DNA of 32,498 nt from the NCBI GenBank assembly GCA_023378865.1, contig JAMCSP010000028.1, positions 1-32,498 on the forward strand, given 5' to 3'. The translations under genes and the position numbers were made by a program. Positions 7,771 to 16,748 of this stretch are shown here, piece by piece (position 1 is the stretch's first letter; every line of letters begins with the position of its first letter). Source of the stretch: Candidatus Parvarchaeota archaeon. Lineage in GTDB: Archaea > Nanobdellota > Nanobdellia > Parvarchaeales > Parvarchaeaceae. Below the pieces are notes generated by a model. It had not been told where the DNA came from and searched no databases. It saw only the letters and a list, made by a program, of their open reading frames with translations.

Positions 7771-8496
7771 ATGAAAATAAAAGGAGTAATATTCGATTTT
7801 GACAACACGTTAATTAACTCTTCAAAAACAGTAGACGACGCTAATAAATTGGTTTTAAACAAAATACAGGAAGATTTTGAGACAATGGACCTGAAAACAT
7901 TTGACAGTATACTAGAAAAAACCCAGGAAAAGTTTGATAGAATTAATCCTCTTAAAAGATACAAAAGACTTTTCTATGAGCTATTCGCGGAAGAAAGCGG
8001 TCTTAACATTGATACAAAGAAGATAGACACTTACTCAGAAATTTTCGAGAGCCACCTTATCAACAGAATGGAATTTACGGAGGGGGTAGAAGAAGTATTA
8101 GAAGGGCTTAAAAAAATGAATTTAAGGATCGGTATACTAACCGGAGAAGGGTTATATCCCGGCCTTAAAAGAAGAACTCTGGATAAATTTGATTACAATG
8201 GAAAGTTCGATGTAAAGATAATTGCAATGGATAATATTCCTGAAAGCAAACATGATCCGGATGCATTTAAAAAGGCAGCTGCAATGCTCGAACTTAAAAC
8301 AGATGAGGTGCTATTTATTGGGGATACCCCTGAGATAGACATAGATAATGCAAAGGCAGCAGGTATGAAGACCGTGCTTTTTGACAAATACAACGAAGAA
8401 AAGCAGAAAAACTCTAAAAATAAGCCTGATTTTATAATAGAGGACTTACGTGGTATCTACAGAATATTAGACAGTTTAAATCAAGGATTAGCCTGA
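7771..8496 (+). CDS. HAD-superfamily hydrolase
   Basis: MKIKGVIFDFDNTLINS, ILTGE, KHDPDAFKKA, EVLFIGDTPEIDIDNAKAAGMKTV. The ORF-track start at 7684 lies upstream of the tRNA and is not credible; the ATG at 7771 is 11 nt after the tRNA. Confidence 0.92.
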   Translation: MKIKGVIFDFDNTLINSSKTVDDANKLVLNKIQEDFETMDLKTFDSILEKTQEKFDRINPLKRYKRLFYELFAEESGLNIDTKKIDTYSEIFESHLINRMEFTEGVEEVLEGLKKMNLRIGILTGEGLYPGLKRRTLDKFDYNGKFDVKIIAMDNIPESKHDPDAFKKAAAMLELKTDEVLFIGDTPEIDIDNAKAAGMKTVLFDKYNEEKQKNSKNKPDFIIEDLRGIYRILDSLNQGLA

Positions 8497-9413
8497 GATA
8501 TTTTCTCCTTTATCTTGTCTATAACGTTCTGAACATTTTCCTGCCCGCCAAGAGATGCAAGTGCAGTTGTAGAAAGACCGGCCATTCCGCCAAGCATGCT
8601 TCCCGCATTTTGCATAAACTGCATCGGAAGAACTATCTTGGAAGAGCTTGATTCGCCTATCTGTTTAAGGGCCTGAAGGTACAGATACACAATTGAACGG
8701 TCATCAAGTGATTTACTGCCTTCTCCTATTGCTTCCATAACTATCTTCTGTGCCTCCGCTTTAAACCTCTGCGCCTGCAGTAGATTGGCTGCTATTTCCG
8801 GCTGCTGCATAGCCTGTATAACTTCATTTGATGGTGAAACCGACCTCAACTGAACTGAAGGAACATCTATGCCCCATTTCCAGGTCATGTGCCTTATTGC
8901 ATCTGCAAGTATATCATTTAACCTGTCAAGGCTTCCAAAAACCTGCCTCATAGTTAAGGAGGCTATTGCATTTCTTACTGCAGACTGGACTAAATTGGAT
9001 AAACCCTGGCCATAGTTGTCTATCTGCAACGTTGCCTTCTCAGGGTCTACAATCTGATAATATATAGTACCTTCCAATGAAATTTTAAGGTCATCAGCTG
9101 TAAATATGTCAGAAGAGGTTATGTCTATCATCTTCACCCTGACATCGACTTTCTTGTATTCTTCTTCAAAAAAAGGCACTACTATAGCCCAACCTGGACC
9201 GGCTATGCGGTTAAACTTGCCAAGCCTAAATATAATCCCTCTTTCAAACTGGCTATATTTCTTTACAAACGTTATAAAGAATATCACTGCAAGCAATGCA
9301 ATGAATATTATAACAAAAGCATAAAACAGACTGGGTATAAAGATACTCAGAAGGAAAAGAGCTACTAATGCAAGTATACCTACTACAAAAAACCAAAATT
9401 CTCCTGGACTCAT
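8481..9413 (-). CDS. SPFH/Band 7 (stomatin/prohibitin-like) membrane protein
   Basis: N-terminal hydrophobic segments, then FERGIIFRLGKFNRIAGPGWAIVVPFFEEEYKKVDVRVKMIDI...; SLTMRQVFGSLDRLNDILADAI. Overlaps the HAD gene tail-to-tail by 16 bp. Confidence 0.92.
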   Translation of the reverse strand: MSPGEFWFFVVGILALVALFLLSIFIPSLFYAFVIIFIALLAVIFFITFVKKYSQFERGIIFRLGKFNRIAGPGWAIVVPFFEEEYKKVDVRVKMIDITSSDIFTADDLKISLEGTIYYQIVDPEKATLQIDNYGQGLSNLVQSAVRNAIASLTMRQVFGSLDRLNDILADAIRHMTWKWGIDVPSVQLRSVSPSNEVIQAMQQPEIAANLLQAQRFKAEAQKIVMEAIGEGSKSLDDRSIVYLYLQALKQIGESSSSKIVLPMQFMQNAGSMLGGMAGLSTTALASLGGQENVQNVIDKIKEKISQANP

Positions 9414-9453
9414 AGTATTTATAAGAAGATTTTTAATTTATAACCATTCTTTT

Positions 9454-10149
9454 TTAGAAAACTACAAGATCCAAGGTCATCTTGCCCTCTATTTCAGCGT
9501 ATTTCATTATCCCTCTTTTGCTTATTTCGGTTGAACTTCCTATGTAGGGATTGAATTTTGGCACTATTATGGCCTTTTTCAATTTTGAGTCCGGATATTT
9601 TTCCTTTGGGAGCTTTACTTTAAGCATAAAGAAGCAGTCTTCTTTATAAGAAACTCCGTTTGAATCCCTGAAGGTAAAGGAGGGGTGTATATGGCTGATA
9701 CAGAGGGTTTCAACTTCTCTTGACATCTCCAAGGAAGGGAAGGCATGGCCATGCATAAACCCTATCTTATTGTATATGAATTCATTTTTAACTGAAATAT
9801 TGCTGAATCTGCCAGTTATCTTTTCTATTCCCCCGTCATGATTTCCTTTTGTAAGCACTATCTCATCAAAATTGTCTGCCAGCCTTGAAAAAAACTTTAT
9901 CAGTGCACCTCCCTCCTTAGGCTTTATCTCTTCGTATTCCTTTCTTATATCACCAAGCAAAATAAGTTTTCTAGTGCCTAATTTTATTATCCGATCCGTA
10001 ATTTCATCGGTTTTTTCCCATATGTTGTAGCCGTTGCTGTTTATGTCATCCTCAAAACCAAGATGTATATCGCCAACAACTGCATACTCGCCTGCAAAAA
10101 CGGCCCTTGAGCCCTTTCTGAACCTTACATTAAAATCTTCTATGTCCAT
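9454..10149 (-). CDS. Metallophosphoesterase
   Basis: VVGDIHLGFED, LLGDIRKEY, LTKGNHDGG, GFMHGHAFPS, ISHIHPSF. Confidence 0.88.
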   Translation of the reverse strand: MDIEDFNVRFRKGSRAVFAGEYAVVGDIHLGFEDDINSNGYNIWEKTDEITDRIIKLGTRKLILLGDIRKEYEEIKPKEGGALIKFFSRLADNFDEIVLTKGNHDGGIEKITGRFSNISVKNEFIYNKIGFMHGHAFPSLEMSREVETLCISHIHPSFTFRDSNGVSYKEDCFFMLKVKLPKEKYPDSKLKKAIIVPKFNPYIGSSTEISKRGIMKYAEIEGKMTLDLVVF

Positions 10150-10255
10150 TAAAACCTTAAACTATTATTGTTGCTCCGGCCTTTAATATAAAATAAGCCT
10201 TTAAGAATATTTAATATATACTGAAGTTATTGCTGCCGGTCATTTAAGCAGGCAC

Positions 10256-11608
10256 TTATGCAAAGATTACACCAATGAATAAAGATAGTGTAAGTATTAT
10301 CAATATTGTTTCTTTTACTCTCTGCTCTCTTTTAACAGGCACTTGTTTTTTACTTTTTATTATCCTGTCAACGACATGCATTTCAGACAGTATGTTGAAG
10401 TAATAGAATGTAGAAACCAAAAGCGCGAAAAATGCAAGTATCACAAGCGCGAAGTATCCGCTGCTGAATAATGCATAAAAGATAAGCAATTTTCCGAAGA
10501 AACCTATTGTAGGCGGAAAACCTGCAAGAGACAGTATGCCTATAAAGAAGGCCACTGCCCCTATTCTTGAGACCTGTGTCATTGAACTGCTTTCCTTTTT
10601 GTAGATTATCTTTTTATTCTCAAACATGTCATATGCAAGAAACACTATTGCATCTGCTACTGCAAATGCAAATATATAGAACACGGCGGCGTTTATGCCT
10701 CTTGTAGTAAGAACTGCTATGCTTATGAATGCAAAGCCGGCCTGTGAAATACTTGAATAAGCCAGTATTCTCTTTACCCTGTCCTGCACAGAAGCAAGAA
10801 ATGAACTTAGGAATATGGTTATAAGAGCAATAGAAAGGAAAAGCGCGGTAACAAAAAGGGAAGAAACGGGCAGTGCGAAAAAGAATATCCTTATCATCGC
10901 AATTAGTCCCGCCGCCTTGGATACCGAAGAGATAAATGCAGTTACTGAACTTTTCGAAGCCTCATATGTATCGGGAGCCCACATATGAAATGGAACAAGG
11001 GTTGATTTAAAACCGAGCCCAGCTATTACTATAGCAACGCCTGCGATGAATGGCAGGTAAGAAATTACGTGCAAAGAAGAAAATGAAAGAGTGCCTGCAC
11101 CCGCATAAATAAGAGATATCCCAAAGATCAAAATCACCATTGAAATTACTCCCGTAGAAAGATATTTTACAGCTCCTTCAAGCGCATTTCCTGATTTGTA
11201 CATGTAGACAAGAGCATACGTAGATATGGATAGTATTTCAATGGAAATAAACAGGGAGATAAGATTGCTTGATAAAACCACAAGAGTCGAACCAAGAACC
11301 GCAGAAAGATATGAAATGTCCATTGCAACACTGTGCTCATTTTTATCCGATATTATAAAGAGGTATATAAAGAAGGAGAGAAACAGCATAAAACCTGTTA
11401 CAAACTGGGAATACTGCACTTCGGAAAACAGGCTTATGTCCATGTTTCCGTATATAACATCAAAAACAAGCGCCAGACCGAGAAAAACAGCCGTTAAATA
11501 GTGCAAAACGGCCTTTTTATTACTATTCAAGCCATGCCTTAAGAAATCTACAAGTATAAGAAGCAGTATGCCTGCAAACAAAATGTACTGCGGATTTAGG
11601 TATTCCAT
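10256..11608 (-). CDS. nuoN: NADH-quinone oxidoreductase (complex I-type) subunit N
   Basis: Polytopic antiporter-like subunit: FKSTLVPFHMWAPDTYEASKSSVTAFISSVSKAAGLIA; AYSSISQAGF; GFPPTIGFFGKLLIF. Confidence 0.93.
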   Translation of the reverse strand: MEYLNPQYILFAGILLLILVDFLRHGLNSNKKAVLHYLTAVFLGLALVFDVIYGNMDISLFSEVQYSQFVTGFMLFLSFFIYLFIISDKNEHSVAMDISYLSAVLGSTLVVLSSNLISLFISIEILSISTYALVYMYKSGNALEGAVKYLSTGVISMVILIFGISLIYAGAGTLSFSSLHVISYLPFIAGVAIVIAGLGFKSTLVPFHMWAPDTYEASKSSVTAFISSVSKAAGLIAMIRIFFFALPVSSLFVTALFLSIALITIFLSSFLASVQDRVKRILAYSSISQAGFAFISIAVLTTRGINAAVFYIFAFAVADAIVFLAYDMFENKKIIYKKESSSMTQVSRIGAVAFFIGILSLAGFPPTIGFFGKLLIFYALFSSGYFALVILAFFALLVSTFYYFNILSEMHVVDRIIKSKKQVPVKREQRVKETILIILTLSLFIGVIFA

Positions 11609-11609
11609 T

Positions 11610-13022
11610 TTATAGCCCTCCGAGCGTGTTTAAAATTAATGAAGGAAACAGCCCAAATAGAAGAATAAAGAAAGAAAGGAATGACATAAAAAGCAGTTCA
11701 TTTTTTGAAAGGTCGGTTAAACCTGCAAAGGTCTTTTTCAACTGACCGAATAAGGACTGCTTGATTACCCTTAGGTAATAATTCGTAGAAAGCATTATGC
11801 CGAAGATAGCAATAAGAGATATGCCTGCAACTGCGTATGAGCCTACAAAGATCAGTAATTCTCCCGGAAAGTTTGATAATCCTGGAACTCCAAGACTTGC
11901 AAATATCCCAAAGATAAGGAAGAACGAAAGCAACGGCATCCTTGACATAAGCCCTCCCATTCTTTCAGTTTCATTTGTACCAGTCTTTTGCATGAGTATG
12001 TAGGATATCCCAAACAGCATTGTAATTATGAAGCCGTGACTTATCATTAAAAGAACCGATCCTGCAACTGCCAGATTAATGCCTGATGAAATACCAATAA
12101 ACACCAAAGACATGTAAAACATGCTTGAATAAGAAAGAAGCTTTTTAAGATCCTTTTGGCCAGAAGCGGTAAACGCGATGTAAATAGCGGTGAATACCCC
12201 TAAAGCTATCAGGGGTAATCTGAAATCTAAAAGAACGTTTCTGAAAAGTCCGAAGCCAAATAGAATAAATGCAAATCCTCCAAGCTTCGAAAGCACACTG
12301 GATAAAAGCATAGTTCCTGAAGAAGGTGAATAATAATAAGAGTCAAGAAGCCAGCCATGCAATGGAAAGATTGGCATTTTTATCATGACTGTTATTAAAA
12401 GCAGGAAAAAGGAAAGGTATTCTATGTACGAAGGCAAAAGCGACATTTTAGATGCAATAACAGAAAAGTTGAAGCTGCCTGTGTAAAGGAAAAGAAGAAT
12501 AAAAACTGCAAGAAGAGTAAGACTTCCGAATTGGGTAAATACAAGAAATTTCATAGCTGCCTTTTTACCTTTTTCAGGGTTACCCCACAGCCCTGTAATG
12601 AAAAACAGGGAAAGGACTGCAGCTTCCCAGAAAATAAAGAATACTATAAGATTTGATGAAACGAAAACAGAGATAACAGAAACGTATACTAAAAGGTAGA
12701 ATAGATAAAAAATACTTTTGCTTTGTTTTATTTCCTTAGCTGCAAAAAGAAATATTGCAATAGGAACTGTTACTGCCAGAAGAAGAAACGGAAAGGTTAT
12801 GAAATTTTCCTGCAATGAAAAAGAAAAGCTTATACTTGGATTTATACTTACATTAAAGCCTGAAAAGCCGAAGATAATGCCGAGAGCAAATAAAATAGCA
12901 TTTACTATCATTACCGAAAGTGTAATTATCTCCGTGGAAGGCAGCTTGTCATAGAATCTTTTTAGTATTAAAAAAAGCATCCCAATTGCAGGAACTACAA
13001 GAAGAAGAATTAAGCTTATCAT
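11610..13022 (-). CDS. nuoM: NADH-quinone oxidoreductase (complex I-type) subunit M
   Basis: FFIFWEAAVLSLFFITGLWG, KMPIFPLHGWLLDSYYYSPSSGTMLLSSVLSKLGGFA, LGVPGLSNFPGELLIF. Confidence 0.93.
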   Translation of the reverse strand: MISLILLLVVPAIGMLFLILKRFYDKLPSTEIITLSVMIVNAILFALGIIFGFSGFNVSINPSISFSFSLQENFITFPFLLLAVTVPIAIFLFAAKEIKQSKSIFYLFYLLVYVSVISVFVSSNLIVFFIFWEAAVLSLFFITGLWGNPEKGKKAAMKFLVFTQFGSLTLLAVFILLFLYTGSFNFSVIASKMSLLPSYIEYLSFFLLLITVMIKMPIFPLHGWLLDSYYYSPSSGTMLLSSVLSKLGGFAFILFGFGLFRNVLLDFRLPLIALGVFTAIYIAFTASGQKDLKKLLSYSSMFYMSLVFIGISSGINLAVAGSVLLMISHGFIITMLFGISYILMQKTGTNETERMGGLMSRMPLLSFFLIFGIFASLGVPGLSNFPGELLIFVGSYAVAGISLIAIFGIMLSTNYYLRVIKQSLFGQLKKTFAGLTDLSKNELLFMSFLSFFILLFGLFPSLILNTLGGL

Positions 13023-14767
13023 ATGAAAATCACCGCGATAAGGATTACTGCAACTAATCCTATTATAACTGCAGTTATGTACCTGAATGCATCTCCGTTT
13101 TCAATCTCCCTTGTTTTTGAAGAAAGAATAAAGGTAGATTCCGCCACTCTAGACATTGCATTTGAAAACATGAAGTCAAAACTTCCAACGTAAAAACCAA
13201 AGGTTGAGATAGCATTCCCGATTGCTATTATAAATTTCTCATATCCATAACCTGCAATTTTTTCTGCTATACCCTTAATTTTCTCAGTTAATTGCTGTGT
13301 TTTCCCAAGGTAAAAGAATTCATAGGAGATGAATAGCCCCAGCAAAGAAGCTGCAAGCGCTATAAATGAAAAAGCATCAAAGGAGTATGCAATGCTTATT
13401 ATGCCATTAAAGAAGTAAAGGAAAACTCCGCCGATTGTAGAAATTATTGAAAGAAGCACTATCGGAAAGAAAAGGTTAAATTCCTTTTTAAGAGGTTTTT
13501 TCGCCTTGCTCCTAAATATGACGAAGAAGGCTCTAAAAGAGAAAAGAGCAGTTAAAAAGGCAACAAAAACAAATGCTATGTTTTCAAATATATTGAAGTT
13601 ATGTGTAAGCGCCGAATGGGCAAAAAAGCTCATAAAAGGAGGTATTGCTGAAATCGAAGCAAAGCCTATTAACGCAGGGATTGTAAACCATGCCCCTTTT
13701 AACTTCTTACTACCTAATTCATAAACGTCATAAGTACCGAATGCAATTGCAAGTCCGCCGCTTATGAAGAAAAGCATGGATTTAAAAACAGCATGTGTAA
13801 ACAGGTAAAAAATCGCTCCACCCGCATTTAAGGTTCCTATAGCTAAGAACATGAAAGCAAGACTTTCTATTGTTGAGTATGCGAGTATCTTCTTGAAGTG
13901 CCTTTCCTTTAAGCCAAGCAACGCTCCTATGAAAGCTGTGATAAACCCTATGACAACTATCAAGTTAAGAAGGCCTGCGGCAGAGATGAGGGGAAGAAGC
14001 CTTACTAAAAGGTATGCACCTGCTGCAACCATTGTAGCAGAGTGAAGAAGAGAACTTACCGGGGTAGGGCCTTCCATTGCATCTATCAACCAGGTATAAA
14101 ACGGAAACTGTGCCGCCTTTGAAAGTCCTGCAACTGTAAAAAGAGACCCTGCGATTATCAATGCAGTCAAGGGCATGGAGGAAAGGGAGTTCAAAATAGA
14201 TGATATCGAAAAAGTCTTAAGCGTGGAGAAAACTACTACTAAAGCTGCAAGAAAGGCAAGATCTCCGATTCTTGTTATTATAAGGGCCTTCTTGCTGGAA
14301 ACTGCAGGGCCTTCCCTGTCATACCAAAAGCCTATCAAAAGATATGATGTTATACCGACAAATTCCCAGAATATAAAAAACAGAAGCAGACTATTTGACA
14401 TCACCAAACCAAGCATGGAGAATATGAAAAAAGACATCTCTGCATAAAATCTTGCATGCTTTTCTTTTCTCATGTAAACGCCAGCAAACATCAAAACCAT
14501 GACAGATATAAATGAAACAAGCAACGCCATGAAAAGCGTCAGGTTGTTTCCTATGAAGGAAAGAGAAAATGAGAAATTACTAAAGGAAAACCAGGTATAA
14601 CTTTCTATGATATTCTTATTGAAATACAGAATAAAAAAGAGAATAGAAAGGAGAAATGATATTACTGCAGCCGACAACGAAATCAACCAGCTTACATTTT
14701 TCCTTTCTCCCAATAAAGGAATCAAAATCGCAGAAATTAACAGCGGAAGAAGGATTAGATACAGCAT
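13019..14767 (-). CDS. nuoL: NADH-quinone oxidoreductase (complex I-type) subunit L
   Basis: FFIFWEFVGITSYLLIGFWYDREGPAVSSKKALIITRIGDLAFL, KAAQFPFYTWLIDAMEGPTPVSSLLHSATMVAAGAYL. Confidence 0.94.
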   Translation of the reverse strand: MLYLILLPLLISAILIPLLGERKNVSWLISLSAAVISFLLSILFFILYFNKNIIESYTWFSFSNFSFSLSFIGNNLTLFMALLVSFISVMVLMFAGVYMRKEKHARFYAEMSFFIFSMLGLVMSNSLLLFFIFWEFVGITSYLLIGFWYDREGPAVSSKKALIITRIGDLAFLAALVVVFSTLKTFSISSILNSLSSMPLTALIIAGSLFTVAGLSKAAQFPFYTWLIDAMEGPTPVSSLLHSATMVAAGAYLLVRLLPLISAAGLLNLIVVIGFITAFIGALLGLKERHFKKILAYSTIESLAFMFLAIGTLNAGGAIFYLFTHAVFKSMLFFISGGLAIAFGTYDVYELGSKKLKGAWFTIPALIGFASISAIPPFMSFFAHSALTHNFNIFENIAFVFVAFLTALFSFRAFFVIFRSKAKKPLKKEFNLFFPIVLLSIISTIGGVFLYFFNGIISIAYSFDAFSFIALAASLLGLFISYEFFYLGKTQQLTEKIKGIAEKIAGYGYEKFIIAIGNAISTFGFYVGSFDFMFSNAMSRVAESTFILSSKTREIENGDAFRYITAVIIGLVAVILIAVIFI

Positions 14768-14768
14768 A

Positions 14769-15071
14769 TCATCCTTTATACCTCCCTAGCTTTGATATTG
14801 AAAGCGAACCGGTCTTTCTTGAAAAAACAACCATTAAGGCAATAAAAACAACGGTTTCAAATACTATCATTATAAGCGTTATAAGAGCATAGCTTATTCC
14901 ATTCAAAGCCGAATAAAAATTAGCAGCTGATACGAAATTTATGATGGCCGCATTGACTATTATTTCAGAAGATATAATTATGGATATCCCCTCCCTCCTT
15001 GAAATTATGCCGTATATGCCTATCACAAACAGTATACTGGTAAGCAGCAGAAAATAAGATTCTTGTATCAT
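14769..15071 (-). CDS. nuoK: NADH-quinone oxidoreductase (complex I-type) subunit K
   Basis: 100-aa three-helix protein with FVIGIYGIISRREGISIIISSEIIVNAAIINFV, located between nuoJ and nuoL. Confidence 0.9.
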   Translation of the reverse strand: MIQESYFLLLTSILFVIGIYGIISRREGISIIISSEIIVNAAIINFVSAANFYSALNGISYALITLIMIVFETVVFIALMVVFSRKTGSLSISKLGRYKG

Positions 15072-15544
15072 ATCTTTTCGCCCCTGCTTAGTATATATAT
15101 GGTTGAGAATATGCTTGCTATCGCAGTAAATGCCAGGACAAGAAGGAGACCTGCATAATTTTGGAAGAAGTATGCCCCAAAATCGGCATAATTTAAAACT
15201 GCAGAAGATTGATTGGAAGGCATTTTAAGCAGCAGAAATGAAGTTACTGCCAGTATTATTATTGGGAGAGAAATAGAAAGCTTTGAGTTTATCCTTTTAA
15301 CTGTCCCTTCAGGCATCGAACTTATTCCTATTGCGAGCAGAAGCACTATTCCGCCATTGTATATTATAAGCTCTGCTACTCCCAAAAAAACAGCATTTAA
15401 GTAGAGTATCATTGCAGTTACTGATATAACAAACATGAACATGTAAAGAAGAGAATGTATGAGATTCTTAGTAATGACCATTAAAATAGCGGTAGATACG
15501 AGTAAACCGGAGATTATCAAAAATCCAATGCTCCCTAAATCCAT
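15068..15544 (-). CDS. nuoJ: NADH-quinone oxidoreductase (complex I-type) subunit J
   Basis: NLIHSLLYMFMFVISVTAMILYLNAVFLGVAELIIYNGGIVLLLAIGI, typical NuoJ; upstream of nuoK with 4-bp overlap. Confidence 0.9.
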   Translation of the reverse strand: MDLGSIGFLIISGLLVSTAILMVITKNLIHSLLYMFMFVISVTAMILYLNAVFLGVAELIIYNGGIVLLLAIGISSMPEGTVKRINSKLSISLPIIILAVTSFLLLKMPSNQSSAVLNYADFGAYFFQNYAGLLLVLAFTAIASIFSTIYILSRGEKI

Positions 15545-15565
15545 TATAGTAGATAAGAATTTTAT

Positions 15566-15635
15566 AAATAAATAAGTGGTTTTTCACTGTCAACAATAAA
15601 ATCCATTATAAACTGTAAATAATACTTATTTATTT
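15566..15635. promoter_or_regulatory. Divergent promoter region with 12-bp inverted repeat (15566-15577 / 15624-15635)
   Basis: aaataaataagt and acttatttattt, each about 20 nt from the start codon of its gene (nuoJ at 15544, SHOCT-like ORF at 15656). Confidence 0.5.
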
Positions 15636-15655
15636 AAAAGAAATCATATAATTTT

Positions 15656-16522
15656 ATGATCGGATTTAGTATAAAGAACTACGAAAAGGAGTTTGATACC
15701 CAAGAATTAGAAAAAAAGCATGTATTCTATGATCTTTACATAAAAAGCGATGACCCTCAGGTATTAAGGAACCAGGTATCAGAGTACATGACTGACATGG
15801 ACTACAGGATACTGCTTAATGAACTTGCAAAATTCGAGGATACTGAACTGGAGGAAACTTTCAGGGGCGGAAATGTAAAGCCGATAAGAGCCCTGATAAA
15901 GAGCGCTAAGGACAACAAGAAAGGATCAAAGTACCCTATAGCATGGAAGACCTGTCTTATTCTGGGAATAGTTTTGTTAGCACTTCTTCTTGTTTCTTAT
16001 AGAGCAAATATATACACAAATATAACTCATTTTAGTTATTCTGCATCTGCACTTGTACTTTATGGGATGATAGCCTTTTTTGTGCTGTCATTGATATTCT
16101 TCGAAATAAAGAAGATAGTTCCAATATTTTTATGGGCAAAAATAATAGGAGTTTATGACCCTACAGAGGAATCTGCAAATGTAAGAGTTGTTCTGGCAGG
16201 GGATTGCAAGTTCAAGGACAAAGATTCATATTCTAAACTTGAAGGGGACATGACTGAAATGTACAGCGAGCTTTCAAGAAAATACGGAAACAAGTTGGAT
16301 AAAAGACAGCTGGCTAACAGCGTGTCGAATAGCCTTTCAATGGGGCCACAAGGCTCAATGAAGCTTAACAACAAATTAAGGGATGTAGAGAAAGAATCTG
16401 CAGACTTAGAAAGGAATTTTGTTGCCGGTAAAATAAGTCAAGATGAATACAATAAAATGAAGGCACAGATTGAAGCAAAAAGGGCACAATTAGATACTTT
16501 ATTTGATTTAATAAACGGTTAA
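15656..16522 (+). CDS. Membrane protein with two TM segments and a C-terminal SHOCT-like segment, function unknown
   Basis: Hydrophobic stretches ILGIVLLALLLVSY and LVLYGMIAFFVLSLIFF; C-terminus DLERNFVAGKISQDEYNKMKAQIEAKRAQLDTLFDLI. Confidence 0.8.
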   Translation: MIGFSIKNYEKEFDTQELEKKHVFYDLYIKSDDPQVLRNQVSEYMTDMDYRILLNELAKFEDTELEETFRGGNVKPIRALIKSAKDNKKGSKYPIAWKTCLILGIVLLALLLVSYRANIYTNITHFSYSASALVLYGMIAFFVLSLIFFEIKKIVPIFLWAKIIGVYDPTEESANVRVVLAGDCKFKDKDSYSKLEGDMTEMYSELSRKYGNKLDKRQLANSVSNSLSMGPQGSMKLNNKLRDVEKESADLERNFVAGKISQDEYNKMKAQIEAKRAQLDTLFDLING

Positions 16523-16574
16523 GTAAAAATAATTAAATAATATTAACAGAACTTAAAGGCATTCTCTATAGAAC

Positions 16575-16748
16575 TTAAGACTTCGAAGATTTTGTCGACA
16601 GCTCCTTCTTTCTAAGCTCATTCTTCAGCTGAGCGACTTTCTTCTTCAAATGCCTGTACTTGCCAGCATCAGCTGGCTGGAGCCCCTGCGTCTTCTTTAT
16701 GTTCATTTTCAGAAGTTCCATTTCCAAGTCCTTCAGATTCTCTTCCAT
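16575..16748 (-). CDS. Ribosomal protein uL29
   Basis: Too short for the ORF track; translated by hand: MEENLKDLEMELLKMNIKKTQGLQPADAGKYRHLKKKVAQLKNELRKKELSTKSSKS*. L29-like and in the expected position after S3. Confidence 0.8.
   Translation of the reverse strand: MEENLKDLEMELLKMNIKKTQGLQPADAGKYRHLKKKVAQLKNELRKKELSTKSSKS

Noticed and set aside
7656-7964. Minus-strand 102-aa ORF across the tRNA
   Set aside because: Antisense to the tRNA and the HAD gene; no protein features.
11226-14892. Plus-strand ORFs inside the nuo cluster (11226, 11797, 12718, 13506, 13851, 14175, 14607, 14656)
   Set aside because: Antisense to well-supported NuoN/M/L/K genes.
16549-16580. Short direct repeat agaacttaa downstream of the SHOCT-like gene
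   Set aside because: Only 9 bp in an AT-rich region; consistent with chance.
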